Positions 23,348-31,921 of a stretch of DNA of 64,000 bases are shown here, in pieces. Source of the DNA: Peptoanaerobacter stomatis (lineage in GTDB: Bacteria > Bacillota > Clostridia > Peptostreptococcales > Filifactoraceae); the NCBI RefSeq assembly GCF_000238095.2, contig NZ_JH815225.1:850012-914011 (forward strand). Reading direction: 5' to 3'. Below the pieces are notes generated by a model, which worked only from the letters and a program-made list of their open reading frames with translations, did not search any database and was not told the origin of the DNA. The position numbers were made by a program, and so were the translations under genes. Numbering within the stretch: the first letter of the stretch is position 1; every line of letters begins with the position of its first letter.

Positions 23348-23687
23348 GAAAATTCACAGAGAAAAAAGTGCCTAATAGTAATTCAAAAACAACAGGCATT
23401 ATCTCATCAAGTGGGAAATTTTCAAAACTGTCAAGCCAAGTATCAGGATCGGGTATATCTTTATCAGCGTTTTTTGCTAATGCCCATATAAGATTAAACA
23501 CGTCTATAAGTTGCACTCCCTTTATGTTGTGTATAGCGTCTGAGATACTGCTATCTATCATCTTATCGAATATAGGCATTATAGTTGGTATGAAGTCTTT
23601 TCCTGTCTGAGCGTTATATATTTTTAAAAAAGAGGCTGTAGCTCTCAGCCTCACAGGTTTATCATCAATTATTATCGTTTTTTCCAT
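23145..23687 (-). CDS. Tail assembly chaperone (gpG-like)
   Basis: A 180-residue protein following the tail tube gene, where tail chaperones are always found. It starts MEKTIIIDDKPVRLRATASF, a pattern usual for these chaperones. The zero-frame part beyond about residue 115 is encoded out of phase with the conserved gpT-like frame and may be read-through sequence of little importance. The slippery A9 run, ending in C, lies at codons 114-117. A base-calling error in the homopolymer would be an alternative explanation. Confidence 0.8.
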   Translation of the reverse strand: MEKTIIIDDKPVRLRATASFLKIYNAQTGKDFIPTIMPIFDKMIDSSISDAIHNIKGVQLIDVFNLIWALAKNADKDIPDPDTWLDSFENFPLDEIMPVVFELLLGTFFSVNFQKKTKIWMQNTKEKILSLRQDLSQVASQGISLLKTLTDSQSDNSLISSLSKTTNTQEMVKKQKFGEV

Positions 23688-23700
23688 TTGTTTTTACTCC

Positions 23701-24282
23701 TTATATGCCAGGTGCAACGGCGATTGTAGGTGCGGTAGTGAAAAGATTTTTATAATTAGTGTTTTCAGAAGCTACCTCGACAAGTCCTATTTGTTTACCC
23801 GATACTTCAATGCCTGTAAAAGTCAATGATATTGTTTCTGTCATTACTTTAGGCTTTCCCGGCTCGAGTGTTTCCCATTCTTTTTTTATTGCTCCGGGAA
23901 CGCAATTAAACATTATATACCTTGTATCTTCCTTATCGCCTTTTTCTTGAAACAGTAAGGTAATAGGCTTAGCCTGTACCCCTTTTATCTCTATAAGTTC
24001 TCCATTTGAGCCGTTAGCATATCCAAGCACATTCTTTTTAAATTCATCAGTGAATTTTGCGATATTAAGGTCAAGAGTATCACCGCTTGAAAGGTTGAAT
24101 GTATGGTATTCGGAATCATCAGCTATAAAAGTTGTTGTTTCAGTTTTTAAATCTCTGCCAAGTTTTACCGCACCTGGCAAAGCTACAGGCACTGCCCATT
24201 CAATTACACCGCCTGTTTTTTCTGTGCCTATCGAATAATGCACTAATTTAAGACCGTAAGCTACTTTATTTTTATTTGCCAT
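23701..24282 (-). CDS. Major tail protein (tail tube)
   Basis: A 193-residue protein of the phi13-type major tail family (MANKNKVAYGLKLVHYSIG, then GAVKLGRDLKTETTTFIADD). It forms the hexameric rings of the non-contractile tail. It lies between the head-tail connector genes and the chaperones, with the ribosome binding site AAAGGAG before ATG. It overlaps the upstream small gene by 11 bp. Confidence 0.9.
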   Translation of the reverse strand: MANKNKVAYGLKLVHYSIGTEKTGGVIEWAVPVALPGAVKLGRDLKTETTTFIADDSEYHTFNLSSGDTLDLNIAKFTDEFKKNVLGYANGSNGELIEIKGVQAKPITLLFQEKGDKEDTRYIMFNCVPGAIKKEWETLEPGKPKVMTETISLTFTGIEVSGKQIGLVEVASENTNYKNLFTTAPTIAVAPGI

Positions 24283-24487
24283 TTTTCTTAGCTCCTTTCT
24301 TTTCTTTAACTTCTTCTTTTATTTCTTCTTCATCAATTAATTCAACAAGAGGGATTTTTAATCCATCTTTTTCATAGTCTATAAGTTGCTTTGCTCTTTC
24401 TTCTGTCACTTCAAACACATCTCCTATGCATCTGAATATATTTTCTTTCAGATCAGTAAATCCTACTATAGTCTTTACTATTTTCAT
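24272..24487 (-). CDS. Small phage protein upstream of the tail tube gene
   Basis: A 71-residue protein whose first 50 residues (MKIVKTIVGFTDLKENIFRC, then EVTEERAKQLIDYEKDGL) look like a small structural or assembly domain common in this position. The C-terminus is a Glu/Lys tail. Function not known. Confidence 0.65.
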   Translation of the reverse strand: MKIVKTIVGFTDLKENIFRCIGDVFEVTEERAKQLIDYEKDGLKIPLVELIDEEEIKEEVKEKKGAKKNGK

Positions 24488-24489
24488 AT

Positions 24490-24810
24490 TTAACCTCCTT
24501 GTACTGTTACAAAATAAATAACTTGATATAATTGTTCTTCTTCAATATAAATTTCGCTTGATTCCCAAGGTATATCATATTCATCAAAGACTTCTTCTAT
24601 TTTTTCTTGTGTATCAAAGTCTTTTTTATTTGTGTACAATTCTATTTGATAATTTGTATATTTTTCATAAACTTTATTATCTGCAAAAGTATTATCAGTA
24701 TCTACAGCTAAATAAACCAAATAGGGTGGCTTTGGTGGTGTTTTAAATGAATGATATCTGATTGGAAATCCTAAGCTTTTTAATATATTAATTAAATTTT
24801 TTCTTGTCAT
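24490..24810 (-). CDS. Head-tail connector / tail terminator-like protein
   Basis: A 106-residue protein (MTRKNLINILKSLGFPIRYH, then PPYLVYLAVDTDNTFADN). The size, the PYLVYL segment and the place after the HK97 gp10-like gene fit the tail-completion (gp17/neck) family of Gram-positive siphophages. It overlaps the preceding gene by 4 bp. Confidence 0.7.
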   Translation of the reverse strand: MTRKNLINILKSLGFPIRYHSFKTPPKPPYLVYLAVDTDNTFADNKVYEKYTNYQIELYTNKKDFDTQEKIEEVFDEYDIPWESSEIYIEEEQLYQVIYFVTVQGG

Positions 24811-25169
24811 ATATTACGCTCAACCTCCTGTATAAACATTCTATTTGCTTCTTGCTCAATTGGTGCAACAAATCTTTTACCTTGCACTCTTCCACCATTT
24901 TTCTTAGCATGCCCATATTCTAATAGGTGAGTTAGTCTATAATGTGGAGCCTTTACATAAACTATATTTCCTTTTGAAAACAAGCCATGCACTTTTTTAC
25001 TACTCCAGGCTTTAGCATATTTCCCTGTCTTTTTTGGTGATGCTGCTTTTAACTTAGATACAGTTTCTTTTGCTGTTTTATCTGATGCTTCTTCAAGAAC
25101 TTTTCTTGCATGTTCTGAATACTCTTCTAATATGTTTTGTATTTCATTACTAATATCCATATTAAACAC
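24807..25169 (-). CDS. HK97 gp10-like head-tail joining protein
   Basis: A 120-residue protein with the family pattern: an N-terminal helix (EIQNILEEYSEHARKVLEEA), then ASPKKTGKYAKAW, then YRLTHLLEYGHAKKNGG and VAPIEQEANRM. It joins head and tail during assembly. Start overlaps the previous gene by 8 bp. Confidence 0.88.
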   Translation of the reverse strand: MFNMDISNEIQNILEEYSEHARKVLEEASDKTAKETVSKLKAASPKKTGKYAKAWSSKKVHGLFSKGNIVYVKAPHYRLTHLLEYGHAKKNGGRVQGKRFVAPIEQEANRMFIQEVERNI

Positions 25170-25467
25170 CTACTTTTTGAGATAAGGTAAGTTCAATTTC
25201 ATCTACTCCAGTTTGATAAGTTTTCAATATATCGTATGATTTACCTTTATAAATAGCTTTGTCTTCACCATTATATTCAAAACTATGAACAATAACTATA
25301 TAACCAAGCTTAAATCCTTGTGCTCCTGCTTTATAAAATTCATCTCTGTTTACTGATTTTTCTCTACAAAGTATTGATTTTTCTATTTCTGTTTCTTGCT
25401 CAATTAAATTATCATCAGTTGTTATTTCTTTTGATATTAGTATAATCTCATTATTATATCCAAACAT
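25162..25467 (-). CDS. Head-tail adaptor / stopper protein
   Basis: A 101-residue beta-rich protein (IILISKEITTDDNLIEQETE, then DKAIYKGKSYDILKTYQTGV) with the pattern of phage head closure proteins. Position between the connector and the gp10-like gene supports this. Confidence 0.75.
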   Translation of the reverse strand: MFGYNNEIILISKEITTDDNLIEQETEIEKSILCREKSVNRDEFYKAGAQGFKLGYIVIVHSFEYNGEDKAIYKGKSYDILKTYQTGVDEIELTLSQKVGV

Positions 25468-25475
25468 AACAGCAC

Positions 25476-25742
25476 CTACTTATTATGCACTAATAAATTA
25501 TGCATTCTAAATTGTAAATCTCTTGGCATTGCACCATCTTTGTCTCTACTTAAATATCTCCAAGCACAATAATCAGCTATGAATAAAACATGATTATCAT
25601 TTTTTGATTCTAATTTTAAACCTTTTTCATCTTCAAGTTCTTTTATTGTGGCTTTTATGATTGCAGAAATATAGGCATCTCTTACATTTGTTGAGATGCC
25701 TAATCTATATTTAGTTAAATCTAAAAGGATTTTTTCATCCAT
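25476..25742 (-). CDS. Head-tail connector (gp6-like adaptor)
   Basis: An 88-residue helical protein (MDEKILLDLTKYRLGISTNV, then YISAIIKATIKELEDEKGL) fitting the short phage gp6/adaptor family that docks under the portal. It follows the capsid gene by 12 bp. Confidence 0.8.
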   Translation of the reverse strand: MDEKILLDLTKYRLGISTNVRDAYISAIIKATIKELEDEKGLKLESKNDNHVLFIADYCAWRYLSRDKDGAMPRDLQFRMHNLLVHNK

Positions 25743-25754
25743 TTATATCAACTC

Positions 25755-27125
25755 CTATAATCCAGGATTAGCTGTATCAGGTGCAAATGTTACTGTTTTT
25801 GTTGGTGCTACATTTTTTATATTAAAATGAACAAATGCTTCTCCTATAATTGGAGTACCATCATATCTTGCTGTGCCTTTAAATACTGTTTGGTCTTGTA
25901 TAAATCTAACTTCTTTTGATTCACCAAGAGATATTCCTTTTCTTTCAGCAAGTAAATATCCTTTAAAATACCCACCAATAACATCTCCATCTGGAACAAA
26001 TTCAAGTATTATTATATCTCCACCTATTATAGGCATAGTTTTTTGTGCTGATGCAACTAAGGCTCCTGCTGCATTAAATGCTATAGATTTTTGTAAGAAT
26101 ATTGTTGCTGTATTTGAATTCATTACCCAAGTTTTTTGAGAATCTGGTATATAATTTGGTTTAGCTGCTGATGCAATTCCAATTATATCAGAAAAGAAAA
26201 CTTCTGCTGTGCTTGCACCTGCTGGGTCATATTGCTTTACATTTGTAATTGATAGATTTACCCAAGGTCTATCAGTAGTAATCCAAGTATCTGGTTTAGA
26301 TGCTTGATGTAATCTTGTAACTATTCCTGTAGCCATTTTTTTACCAGTTCCATATAATATACCCTTATCAAGAGCATATCCTATAGCTTGACCTAAAGCA
26401 TCTATTATTTCATTAGCCAAATCTATATCAGAATCTTCCAATGTAGCATTACATATTGCCATAAATCCACCAATTTTATATCCATCAACCTCTGTCATAT
26501 GGAATTGTAATTCTAATTCATTTAATGTGCCACAAGCTTCCATCCACACACCTTCTGGTACAGCACCAGCAATTAAAGCTCTTGCTTTTCCGGATGTTGG
26601 TTTCTTATATACTCTATTTATTAATTTAGAATATCTATGGATTTCATCTCTTATTAATCCAATCATTACTGTTGGAATAGTAAGTTCAGCACCTACAATT
26701 GATTTGTCTTTTCTTGATATCAATGAACGTACTTGTGTAAGCAAATCCTTTACATCATCTCTTTGAACAAGATCGTGAATTTTATCTCTTGTAAATATCA
26801 TATTATTTTCTCTCCTTTGTATTACTGTTGTTTTGTTATCTTTTCTTTGTGGATCTTGTTTGTCTATTTCTTCAAGCTCTGAATCTATTTCATTTATTTT
26901 TGATTGTAAATTCTGCTTTTTATCTTCAAGTTCTTTTTTATCATTTTCAAACTTTTCTACTTCTTCCTCAACAAGTTTTGTTTCATCTTCTGCCTTAGCT
27001 TCTTTTATTGCTTCCTCAAGTTCTTTTTCTCTTGTTTGTATTTGTTCATCTTGAGTTCTCAAAGAATTCAACTCATTTTGTAAATTTGTTTTTTTATTGA
27101 TTAACATTAGTTTCCTTAGTGCCAT
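25755..27125 (-). CDS. HK97-fold major capsid protein with N-terminal scaffold domain
   Basis: A 456-residue precursor. Residues 1 to about 105 are a strongly charged coiled coil (the delta/scaffold domain removed by the prohead protease). The HK97 fold follows, with ELTIPTVMIGLIRDEIHRYS, GTLNELELQFHMTEVDGYKI and TAIFLQKSIAF. The family relationship is clear from the gene order portal-protease-capsid. It overlaps the end of the protease gene by 32 bp. Confidence 0.92.
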   Translation of the reverse strand: MALRKLMLINKKTNLQNELNSLRTQDEQIQTREKELEEAIKEAKAEDETKLVEEEVEKFENDKKELEDKKQNLQSKINEIDSELEEIDKQDPQRKDNKTTVIQRRENNMIFTRDKIHDLVQRDDVKDLLTQVRSLISRKDKSIVGAELTIPTVMIGLIRDEIHRYSKLINRVYKKPTSGKARALIAGAVPEGVWMEACGTLNELELQFHMTEVDGYKIGGFMAICNATLEDSDIDLANEIIDALGQAIGYALDKGILYGTGKKMATGIVTRLHQASKPDTWITTDRPWVNLSITNVKQYDPAGASTAEVFFSDIIGIASAAKPNYIPDSQKTWVMNSNTATIFLQKSIAFNAAGALVASAQKTMPIIGGDIIILEFVPDGDVIGGYFKGYLLAERKGISLGESKEVRFIQDQTVFKGTARYDGTPIIGEAFVHFNIKNVAPTKTVTFAPDTANPGL

Positions 27126-27672
27126 TTTTAAGCCTCCTTAATAAATTTTCTTTTATTATATTTAATTTTTTACTTTCATATTGTTCTAAATCTTGTTTTC
27201 TTGCCTGTACGCTTGTTTGAGGATAGGCTGGAAATGTACAAACAGATATTTCTCTTAAATCCACATCTTTTAGAGTTATAAGAGTTGAGCCATCGCTATT
27301 TGTTAAATATTCTTCATCATTTATGATAAAACCAAAAGAGCACTGGTCTATATCACCTCTTTGCACTCTACTGTAAAGGTCCATTGCTGCTCTATCATTT
27401 TCATTTACTTTTATCTTTCCATATAGACCTTTATCATCAATTATTATTTCAAGTGTATTTGATTTTGTCCTACCAAGAACGAGGGTATCATCATGGTTTA
27501 TTAATGCTCTTACATCCCCAATACTTTTAAAAGCACTATTTGCTATTTGCTCATTAACTCCTGGCCATAATTCAGTAGGGGAGTTAAATACTGCAAAATA
27601 TCCCTCTATTACTTTTTCACCCTCTGTTTCTGTTCGTATTTCTAAATTTTGAGATTTACTCATCCTTAGCAT
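27094..27672 (-). CDS. Prohead protease (HK97 family)
   Basis: A protease of about 190 residues that processes the capsid precursor. The conserved segments are EGYFAVFNSPTELWPGVNEQ, ALINHDDTLVLGRTKSNTLE (with the active-site His) and QCSFGFIINDEEY (with the active-site Ser). The ATG at 27672 is favoured because GGAGGTG lies at proper spacing; ATGs at 27681 and 27663 are in frame. It overlaps the portal gene and the capsid gene. Confidence 0.9.
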   Translation of the reverse strand: MLRMSKSQNLEIRTETEGEKVIEGYFAVFNSPTELWPGVNEQIANSAFKSIGDVRALINHDDTLVLGRTKSNTLEIIIDDKGLYGKIKVNENDRAAMDLYSRVQRGDIDQCSFGFIINDEEYLTNSDGSTLITLKDVDLREISVCTFPAYPQTSVQARKQDLEQYESKKLNIIKENLLRRLKNGTKETNVNQ

Positions 27673-28855
27673 TATTATCACCTCCTTGAAGTAATTTTAA
27701 TTGGTCCCCAAGCTTGTCTTGTGGAATATAATTTTCAAGAGCCAAAAGTTCTTCCATGTCTTCTCTTGGACTCATACCAAGCCAATTTCTTAACTCATTT
27801 CTGCTCATGGCCATAAGCTTAACCATTTCACCACCAGCACCTACCATTTCAGTTAATGAGTAATTGTATAATGAGCGTGGATTGAATTTAAAATATAAGT
27901 TAGGACTGTATAATAATTTTTTTGTCAATTCTTGTTCTATTACTTGTGCTATAGGTAATATAGTTGTATCAACAAAGTTGTTATACTCATCTTTATTAAA
28001 TTCTCCTACCCCTAAGAAAAAAGCTGGTACTCCTATAAGTCCAGCTATTGTTTGTTTATCTAATTTAACAGTATCAGTTATAGCCAAATCTTGTAATGAT
28101 AAAGGTTTTAATGTATCTACTTTTATCATATCTGCTGGAATAACCCAAGGTTTGCCAGCTTGACTATCCGATATATATCTTTTTAATATTTTTTCTCTAC
28201 CATCTTCTGATGCAAATTCATCTGTCATAGCATCTACTGATATTATCACGGATGGTTTCCATTTATCAGACATAAACCCTTTTTTAGTTTTTGTAGCTTG
28301 TGCTAATGTTTCTACTAAATCTTTAAGCTCAACTGTAAAGCCTTTACCTTTCCAAGGTTCATTACTTGCTGGATTATAAGCAAAGTGTAATACATCATCA
28401 TTTGTATAATCCTTACCATTTATATTTACAGTATATGGCTTATCATTTACTAAAATATTGACTACACCAGGCTGTATGGGAATTAAATCATCAATTAATC
28501 CTGCACTGTCTATTTTAGGAAATACAATACTATTTCCTTTTCCCTCTAAAAGCATTGTTGATACTATCCAGTATATAAAATTTTTCCTTGTCATATATGA
28601 GCAGGGATTTACATCTAATTTTCTTGATAGTTCATTTTTTATTCTATTATCACCTTTTTCACCATTTTCCATAAGGTATATGGTCATTGATGATATGAGA
28701 TTTGCTATTTTATGAACACAAGTTCTTATTTCTGGATTTGTATCAAGTCTTTGATATCCACTTATACATAAAGTATCATATGCATCTGTAGTTAAAAACC
28801 ATGGATGAATTGGTTCAGCTCTTGCTTTTGATTTTAGTTTTTGAAAAAAATTCAT
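27656..28855 (-). CDS. Portal protein (HK97 family)
   Basis: A 399-residue protein forming the DNA entry ring. Recognised by PEIRTCVHKIANLISSMTIY, LEGKGNSIVFPKID, VLHFAYNPASNEPWKGKG and the C-terminal MSRNELRNWLGMSPREDMEE. It starts one base after the large terminase stop and overlaps the protease gene. Confidence 0.93.
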   Translation of the reverse strand: MNFFQKLKSKARAEPIHPWFLTTDAYDTLCISGYQRLDTNPEIRTCVHKIANLISSMTIYLMENGEKGDNRIKNELSRKLDVNPCSYMTRKNFIYWIVSTMLLEGKGNSIVFPKIDSAGLIDDLIPIQPGVVNILVNDKPYTVNINGKDYTNDDVLHFAYNPASNEPWKGKGFTVELKDLVETLAQATKTKKGFMSDKWKPSVIISVDAMTDEFASEDGREKILKRYISDSQAGKPWVIPADMIKVDTLKPLSLQDLAITDTVKLDKQTIAGLIGVPAFFLGVGEFNKDEYNNFVDTTILPIAQVIEQELTKKLLYSPNLYFKFNPRSLYNYSLTEMVGAGGEMVKLMAMSRNELRNWLGMSPREDMEELLALENYIPQDKLGDQLKLLQGGDNNAKDE

Positions 28856-30610
28856 TTAATTTCCTCCTTTTAGCCAATCATTTGCTTTTTGACTTTTCTC
28901 TTTACTTTTTATTAATCTGACAGTTGCAAAAATATCAGCATCAAATAGATCTATCCTTTGTTTATATTCTGTTTTTTCATATTGAATTGCATCATCTGTT
29001 TTATCTATAGCTCTAACATTTTTTACACAATATTCATATGCTTGTGAGCCTAAATAATAGAATTTACCATCAATTGATTTTTTCTCTATTCTTTTAAATC
29101 CTTGTGATTTATTAAGATATAACTGTGGCTCATCAACTACAGAAAAACCTGCTTTTTTCATTCCTGTATAAAATTCTTCTGCAAATTTCCTATCATATCC
29201 TACTTGACTTATTTTAAAGCCTAATTTTTTCATATATAAAAACCAATTTATCAAATCTGAATAATTTATAGTTGGAGTATTACACATTGTTAGCCAGCCA
29301 TCATCTTTCCAACCAAAAAGTGGAATATTATCCTCTTCTGCTTTTCTTGCTGCTTGTGTGATAGGGAAAAATGCATGTGTAATAGATATATCTATGTCTT
29401 TATATTCTCCATGTAAGGCTGTTGCTGATAAATCATAAAGTTTAGAACAATCACATCCACCAGTCCATTTAATTTTTAGACTTGCTAAATATTTTAATTT
29501 TTTATCTAAATCCCAATTAGGATTTATTTTTAATTCTTTTTCTGATTGTGTATTTGAGTATCTAAATACATCTATATCAAAATATGCATTCATAGCAGCA
29601 GTATATATATTTAATTCTTTACTGAAAAAATCTTTTCTTTGTTGTGGGTCATTTTGTGCTTGTCTTGCTGAATTTAAAATATCTTCTGGTCTTATTGTTA
29701 TGTTGTAATTAGGATTTGCTTTTTCATGCTCTATTGGATTAAGATAATCAACATTGCCTTTTTCATCTTTATCAGCACATGCAATAAACACATAGTATTC
29801 TTCATCAGTAACAGTCTTATCAAGTATTTTCATACAGTATTGTAATCTGTTATAACAAAATGAATTCATATTATCTCCAGCTGTAGTTATACCTATCATA
29901 AGCTTATTTGTATATGCTTTCATTGCCTCTTTGATAATATTGTATTGCTTAGGTGATTTGTATGCATGTAGTTCATCAGCTATCCCAACATTACAGTTTA
30001 ATGAGTCTTGTCTATCCGGATTTGCTGCTAAGGCTTTTATATAAATACTTCCATCACCTAAATCACCAGTAATGCTATGTTCTTGATTGTTATCTAAAAT
30101 TCTAAAATTATCTTTTTCTCCAAGCTGGCCAAGATTAAAAAGTATAAAATTAAATGATTGCAAAGATTGTTCAAGTGCCGCACCAACTATATATATTTTA
30201 CTTCCTGATTTTCTATTAAGTAGTGCTAATGCCCAAGATAAAGCAGCAACAAATCTTGTTTTTCCATTTTTACGTGGTATGAATATAAAAGCCTCTTTAT
30301 ACCTTCGTATTTTTGTACCTGCTTTATAAAATCCAAGTAGATTATAGATTATAAATTTTTGCCAAGGTTCCAATAAAAAAGGCTCACCTTGTAGTGGTGT
30401 GCCATCTAATTTTTCTCCTTGATCATGTACAAAAGTTTTTTCTATGATTGCTATAACTGTTTCAGCATCTTTAACTTTAAAATCATAATCTTTATTATTC
30501 AAATCATCTAAAAATCTTTGACATCCTTGTATTTGCTCTTTGTTTGCGAGTTTTTTCCCAGTTATAATGTCATTTGCATATTGTTTTACTAAATCAAAAT
30601 TCTTTTTCAT
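28856..30610 (-). CDS. Terminase large subunit
   Basis: A 584-residue packaging motor. The ATPase domain has the Walker A-like FIPRKNGKTRF near residue 110 and Walker B VGIADELHAY near residue 205. The nuclease domain begins near residue 380 with the acidic GGCDCSKLYDLSA segment. It overlaps the small subunit gene by 4 bp. The HK97-like head genes downstream suggest cos packaging, though this is not proven. Confidence 0.94.
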   Translation of the reverse strand: MKKNFDLVKQYANDIITGKKLANKEQIQGCQRFLDDLNNKDYDFKVKDAETVIAIIEKTFVHDQGEKLDGTPLQGEPFLLEPWQKFIIYNLLGFYKAGTKIRRYKEAFIFIPRKNGKTRFVAALSWALALLNRKSGSKIYIVGAALEQSLQSFNFILFNLGQLGEKDNFRILDNNQEHSITGDLGDGSIYIKALAANPDRQDSLNCNVGIADELHAYKSPKQYNIIKEAMKAYTNKLMIGITTAGDNMNSFCYNRLQYCMKILDKTVTDEEYYVFIACADKDEKGNVDYLNPIEHEKANPNYNITIRPEDILNSARQAQNDPQQRKDFFSKELNIYTAAMNAYFDIDVFRYSNTQSEKELKINPNWDLDKKLKYLASLKIKWTGGCDCSKLYDLSATALHGEYKDIDISITHAFFPITQAARKAEEDNIPLFGWKDDGWLTMCNTPTINYSDLINWFLYMKKLGFKISQVGYDRKFAEEFYTGMKKAGFSVVDEPQLYLNKSQGFKRIEKKSIDGKFYYLGSQAYEYCVKNVRAIDKTDDAIQYEKTEYKQRIDLFDADIFATVRLIKSKEKSQKANDWLKGGN

Positions 30611-30966
30611 TCTAAACTACCCAATATGTCAGCAAGTTTTGATTTGCTTTTATTTTCTGTTGTTATTGACTCTAAACCTTTTGGATTTAGTCCAAGATTT
30701 GTAGAATAAGTAGCAATATCTTTTCTAAGAGTTTCTAAAGTAGCAACTATTGATGATTTTTTCTCTCCACCTGCTGCGGTAAAAGATACACATTGATAGT
30801 TAGATTTTTTATATTTTTCAAGAGTTATTTCATAATGAAAAATTAAATCTGATAGTATTTCAATATTTAAATCATATTCTTTTTTATAAACTCCCAAACC
30901 TTTCATATCTTCTATAATTTTCAATTTTATATTTTCATCTTTTACTGGCTTTTTTGGTCTTGCCAC
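30607..30966 (-). CDS. Terminase small subunit
   Basis: A 119-residue protein (MARPKKPVKDENIKLKIIED) with the basic N-terminus and helical body of the P27/HK97-type small terminases. It binds packaging DNA. It overlaps the large subunit gene as ATGA. A GC-rich, possibly cos-containing stretch lies just upstream. Confidence 0.85.
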   Translation of the reverse strand: MARPKKPVKDENIKLKIIEDMKGLGVYKKEYDLNIEILSDLIFHYEITLEKYKKSNYQCVSFTAAGGEKKSSIVATLETLRKDIATYSTNLGLNPKGLESITTENKSKSKLADILGSLE

Positions 30967-31014
30967 TTTTTATCCTCCTTCCTAAAAAAGATTTAAAAAA
31001 CTCGCTCTATTGGA

Positions 31015-31070
31015 AAAAGTTACCCCCACCCGGTCCCCAAAGACCCTGGAGGGAACTCAGGAAGAGGGGG
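31015..31070. other. Candidate cos region between HNH and terminase genes
   Basis: A GC-rich stretch containing CCCCCACCCGGTCCCC and CCCTGGAGGG stands out from the AT-rich surroundings. In HK97-like phages carrying an HNH gene beside the terminases, the cohesive-end site usually lies here. The exact cut cannot be read from sequence alone. Confidence 0.4.
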
Positions 31071-31347
31071 GATACTTCCTGCTCCTCAAATCCAATCCCT
31101 TGTCGCTCAACTCATTTGTAACCCTGTTATGCATTTTATTATGACAATCACCACATAAACTAATTAAATTGTGGCTATCTAATCTTTTTGTCTTATCTTC
31201 TGAAATAGGTATTATATGGTGTACTGTATCTGCCTTAGTGCTTTTTCCATATCTCTTACATTCCTGACAAAGATATTCATCTCGTCTAAGAATTTTCTTT
31301 TGTTTATTCTTCCATGCTGTTGATTTATAAAAATTCATATCATTCAC
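31057..31347 (-). CDS. HNH endonuclease (packaging-associated)
   Basis: A 96-residue HNH nuclease with zinc-binding CQEC and CGDC pairs and the HNH core VHHIIPISED...HNLISLC..CHNKMHN. HNH proteins beside terminase genes assist cos cleavage in many phages. ATG start at 31347. Confidence 0.9.
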   Translation of the reverse strand: MNDMNFYKSTAWKNKQKKILRRDEYLCQECKRYGKSTKADTVHHIIPISEDKTKRLDSHNLISLCGDCHNKMHNRVTNELSDKGLDLRSRKYPPSS

Positions 31348-31393
31348 TCCAATGAAAAAACCGCTATGTAATCACATAACGGTTTTAGTTAGA

Positions 31394-31531
31394 TTATTTG
31401 TTTTTGTTAATATCCTGCAAAGCTAAGTTGATTAGATAGTTACTTACACTTCTGTTCTCCTGCTTTGCTTTTTCTTCAATCATCTTTTTAGTTTCTTCGT
31501 CAACTCTTATTTGTATGGTTGTATTTTTCAT
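31394..31531 (-). CDS. Small ribbon-helix-helix protein
   Basis: A 45-residue ORF (MKNTTIQIRVDEETKKMIEE) with the strand-helix-helix pattern of Arc/MetJ-type regulators or antitoxins. Its ATG overlaps the stop of a 28-codon upstream ORF (ATGA). No strong ribosome binding site is visible, so translation may be coupled. It may bind the perfect palindrome at 31830-31843, but that is a guess. Confidence 0.6.
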   Translation of the reverse strand: MKNTTIQIRVDEETKKMIEEKAKQENRSVSNYLINLALQDINKNK

Positions 31532-31614
31532 CTTACTATTACCAAATATAAACCAGCAACTACAACAAATAATCTAAATAATTCAAACAACAACTTAAAT
31601 ATAGATTTTTTCAT
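31528..31614 (-). CDS. Possible 28-residue membrane peptide
   Basis: A short ORF (MKKSIFKLLFELFRLFVVVA and on) encoding a basic N-terminus and one hydrophobic segment. The stop overlaps the start of the ribbon-helix-helix ORF. No good ribosome binding site is seen upstream. Possibly a toxin-like or leader peptide. Confidence 0.3.
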   Translation of the reverse strand: MKKSIFKLLFELFRLFVVVAGLYLVIVR

Positions 31615-31678
31615 ATTTGACGAAATGGACAATTTATGCTAATATATTCTTAGTAGAAAGGGGATTTCTCCCCTTTAG

Positions 31679-31795
31679 CTACTGCTTAAAAATCATTCTT
31701 ATCACTGCGATAAGCGTTCCGATTTCTAAGGCTAACTCTGTAAGTGTTCGTACCACTTTGCAGAGTTTTTTTATTTTTTCTTCTAACTTGTCCAT
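31679..31795 (-). CDS. Small 38-residue hydrophobic peptide with own promoter
   Basis: A short ORF (MDKLEEKIKKLCKVVRTLTE and on) with an amphipathic N-terminal helix and a hydrophobic C-terminal segment (LALEIGTLIAVIRMIF). It has a strong ribosome binding site (AAAGGAGG), a consensus promoter with a palindromic operator and a following hairpin. The size and layout resemble small membrane toxins or holin-like peptides; the function is unknown. A ribbon-helix-helix gene lies downstream. Confidence 0.6.
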   Translation of the reverse strand: MDKLEEKIKKLCKVVRTLTELALEIGTLIAVIRMIFKQ

Positions 31796-31818
31796 CTCCC
31801 CCTCCTTTCTATAAAACT

Positions 31819-31848
31819 ATTATATCATAAATGTAATTACATTGTCAA
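31819..31848 (-). promoter_or_regulatory. Promoter and perfect palindromic operator for the 38-residue peptide gene
   Basis: Minus strand TTGACA (31848-31843) and TATAAT (31824-31819) are 18 bp apart. The spacer contains the perfect 14-bp palindrome AATGTAATTACATT (31830-31843), a likely repressor site. Confidence 0.8.
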
Positions 31849-31882
31849 TACTTTTTTGAAATTTTATTTATTTTTCAATAAA

Positions 31883-31906
31883 AAAGAACCCTGTTAAGAG
31901 TTCTTT
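31883..31906. terminator. Terminator after the 128-residue accessory gene
   Basis: Arms AAAGAACCC-type (AAAGAAC at 31883-31889) and GTTCTTT (31900-31906). It ends the accessory block on the minus strand. Confidence 0.75.
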
Positions 31907-31921
31907 GTATTCTATAGCTGA

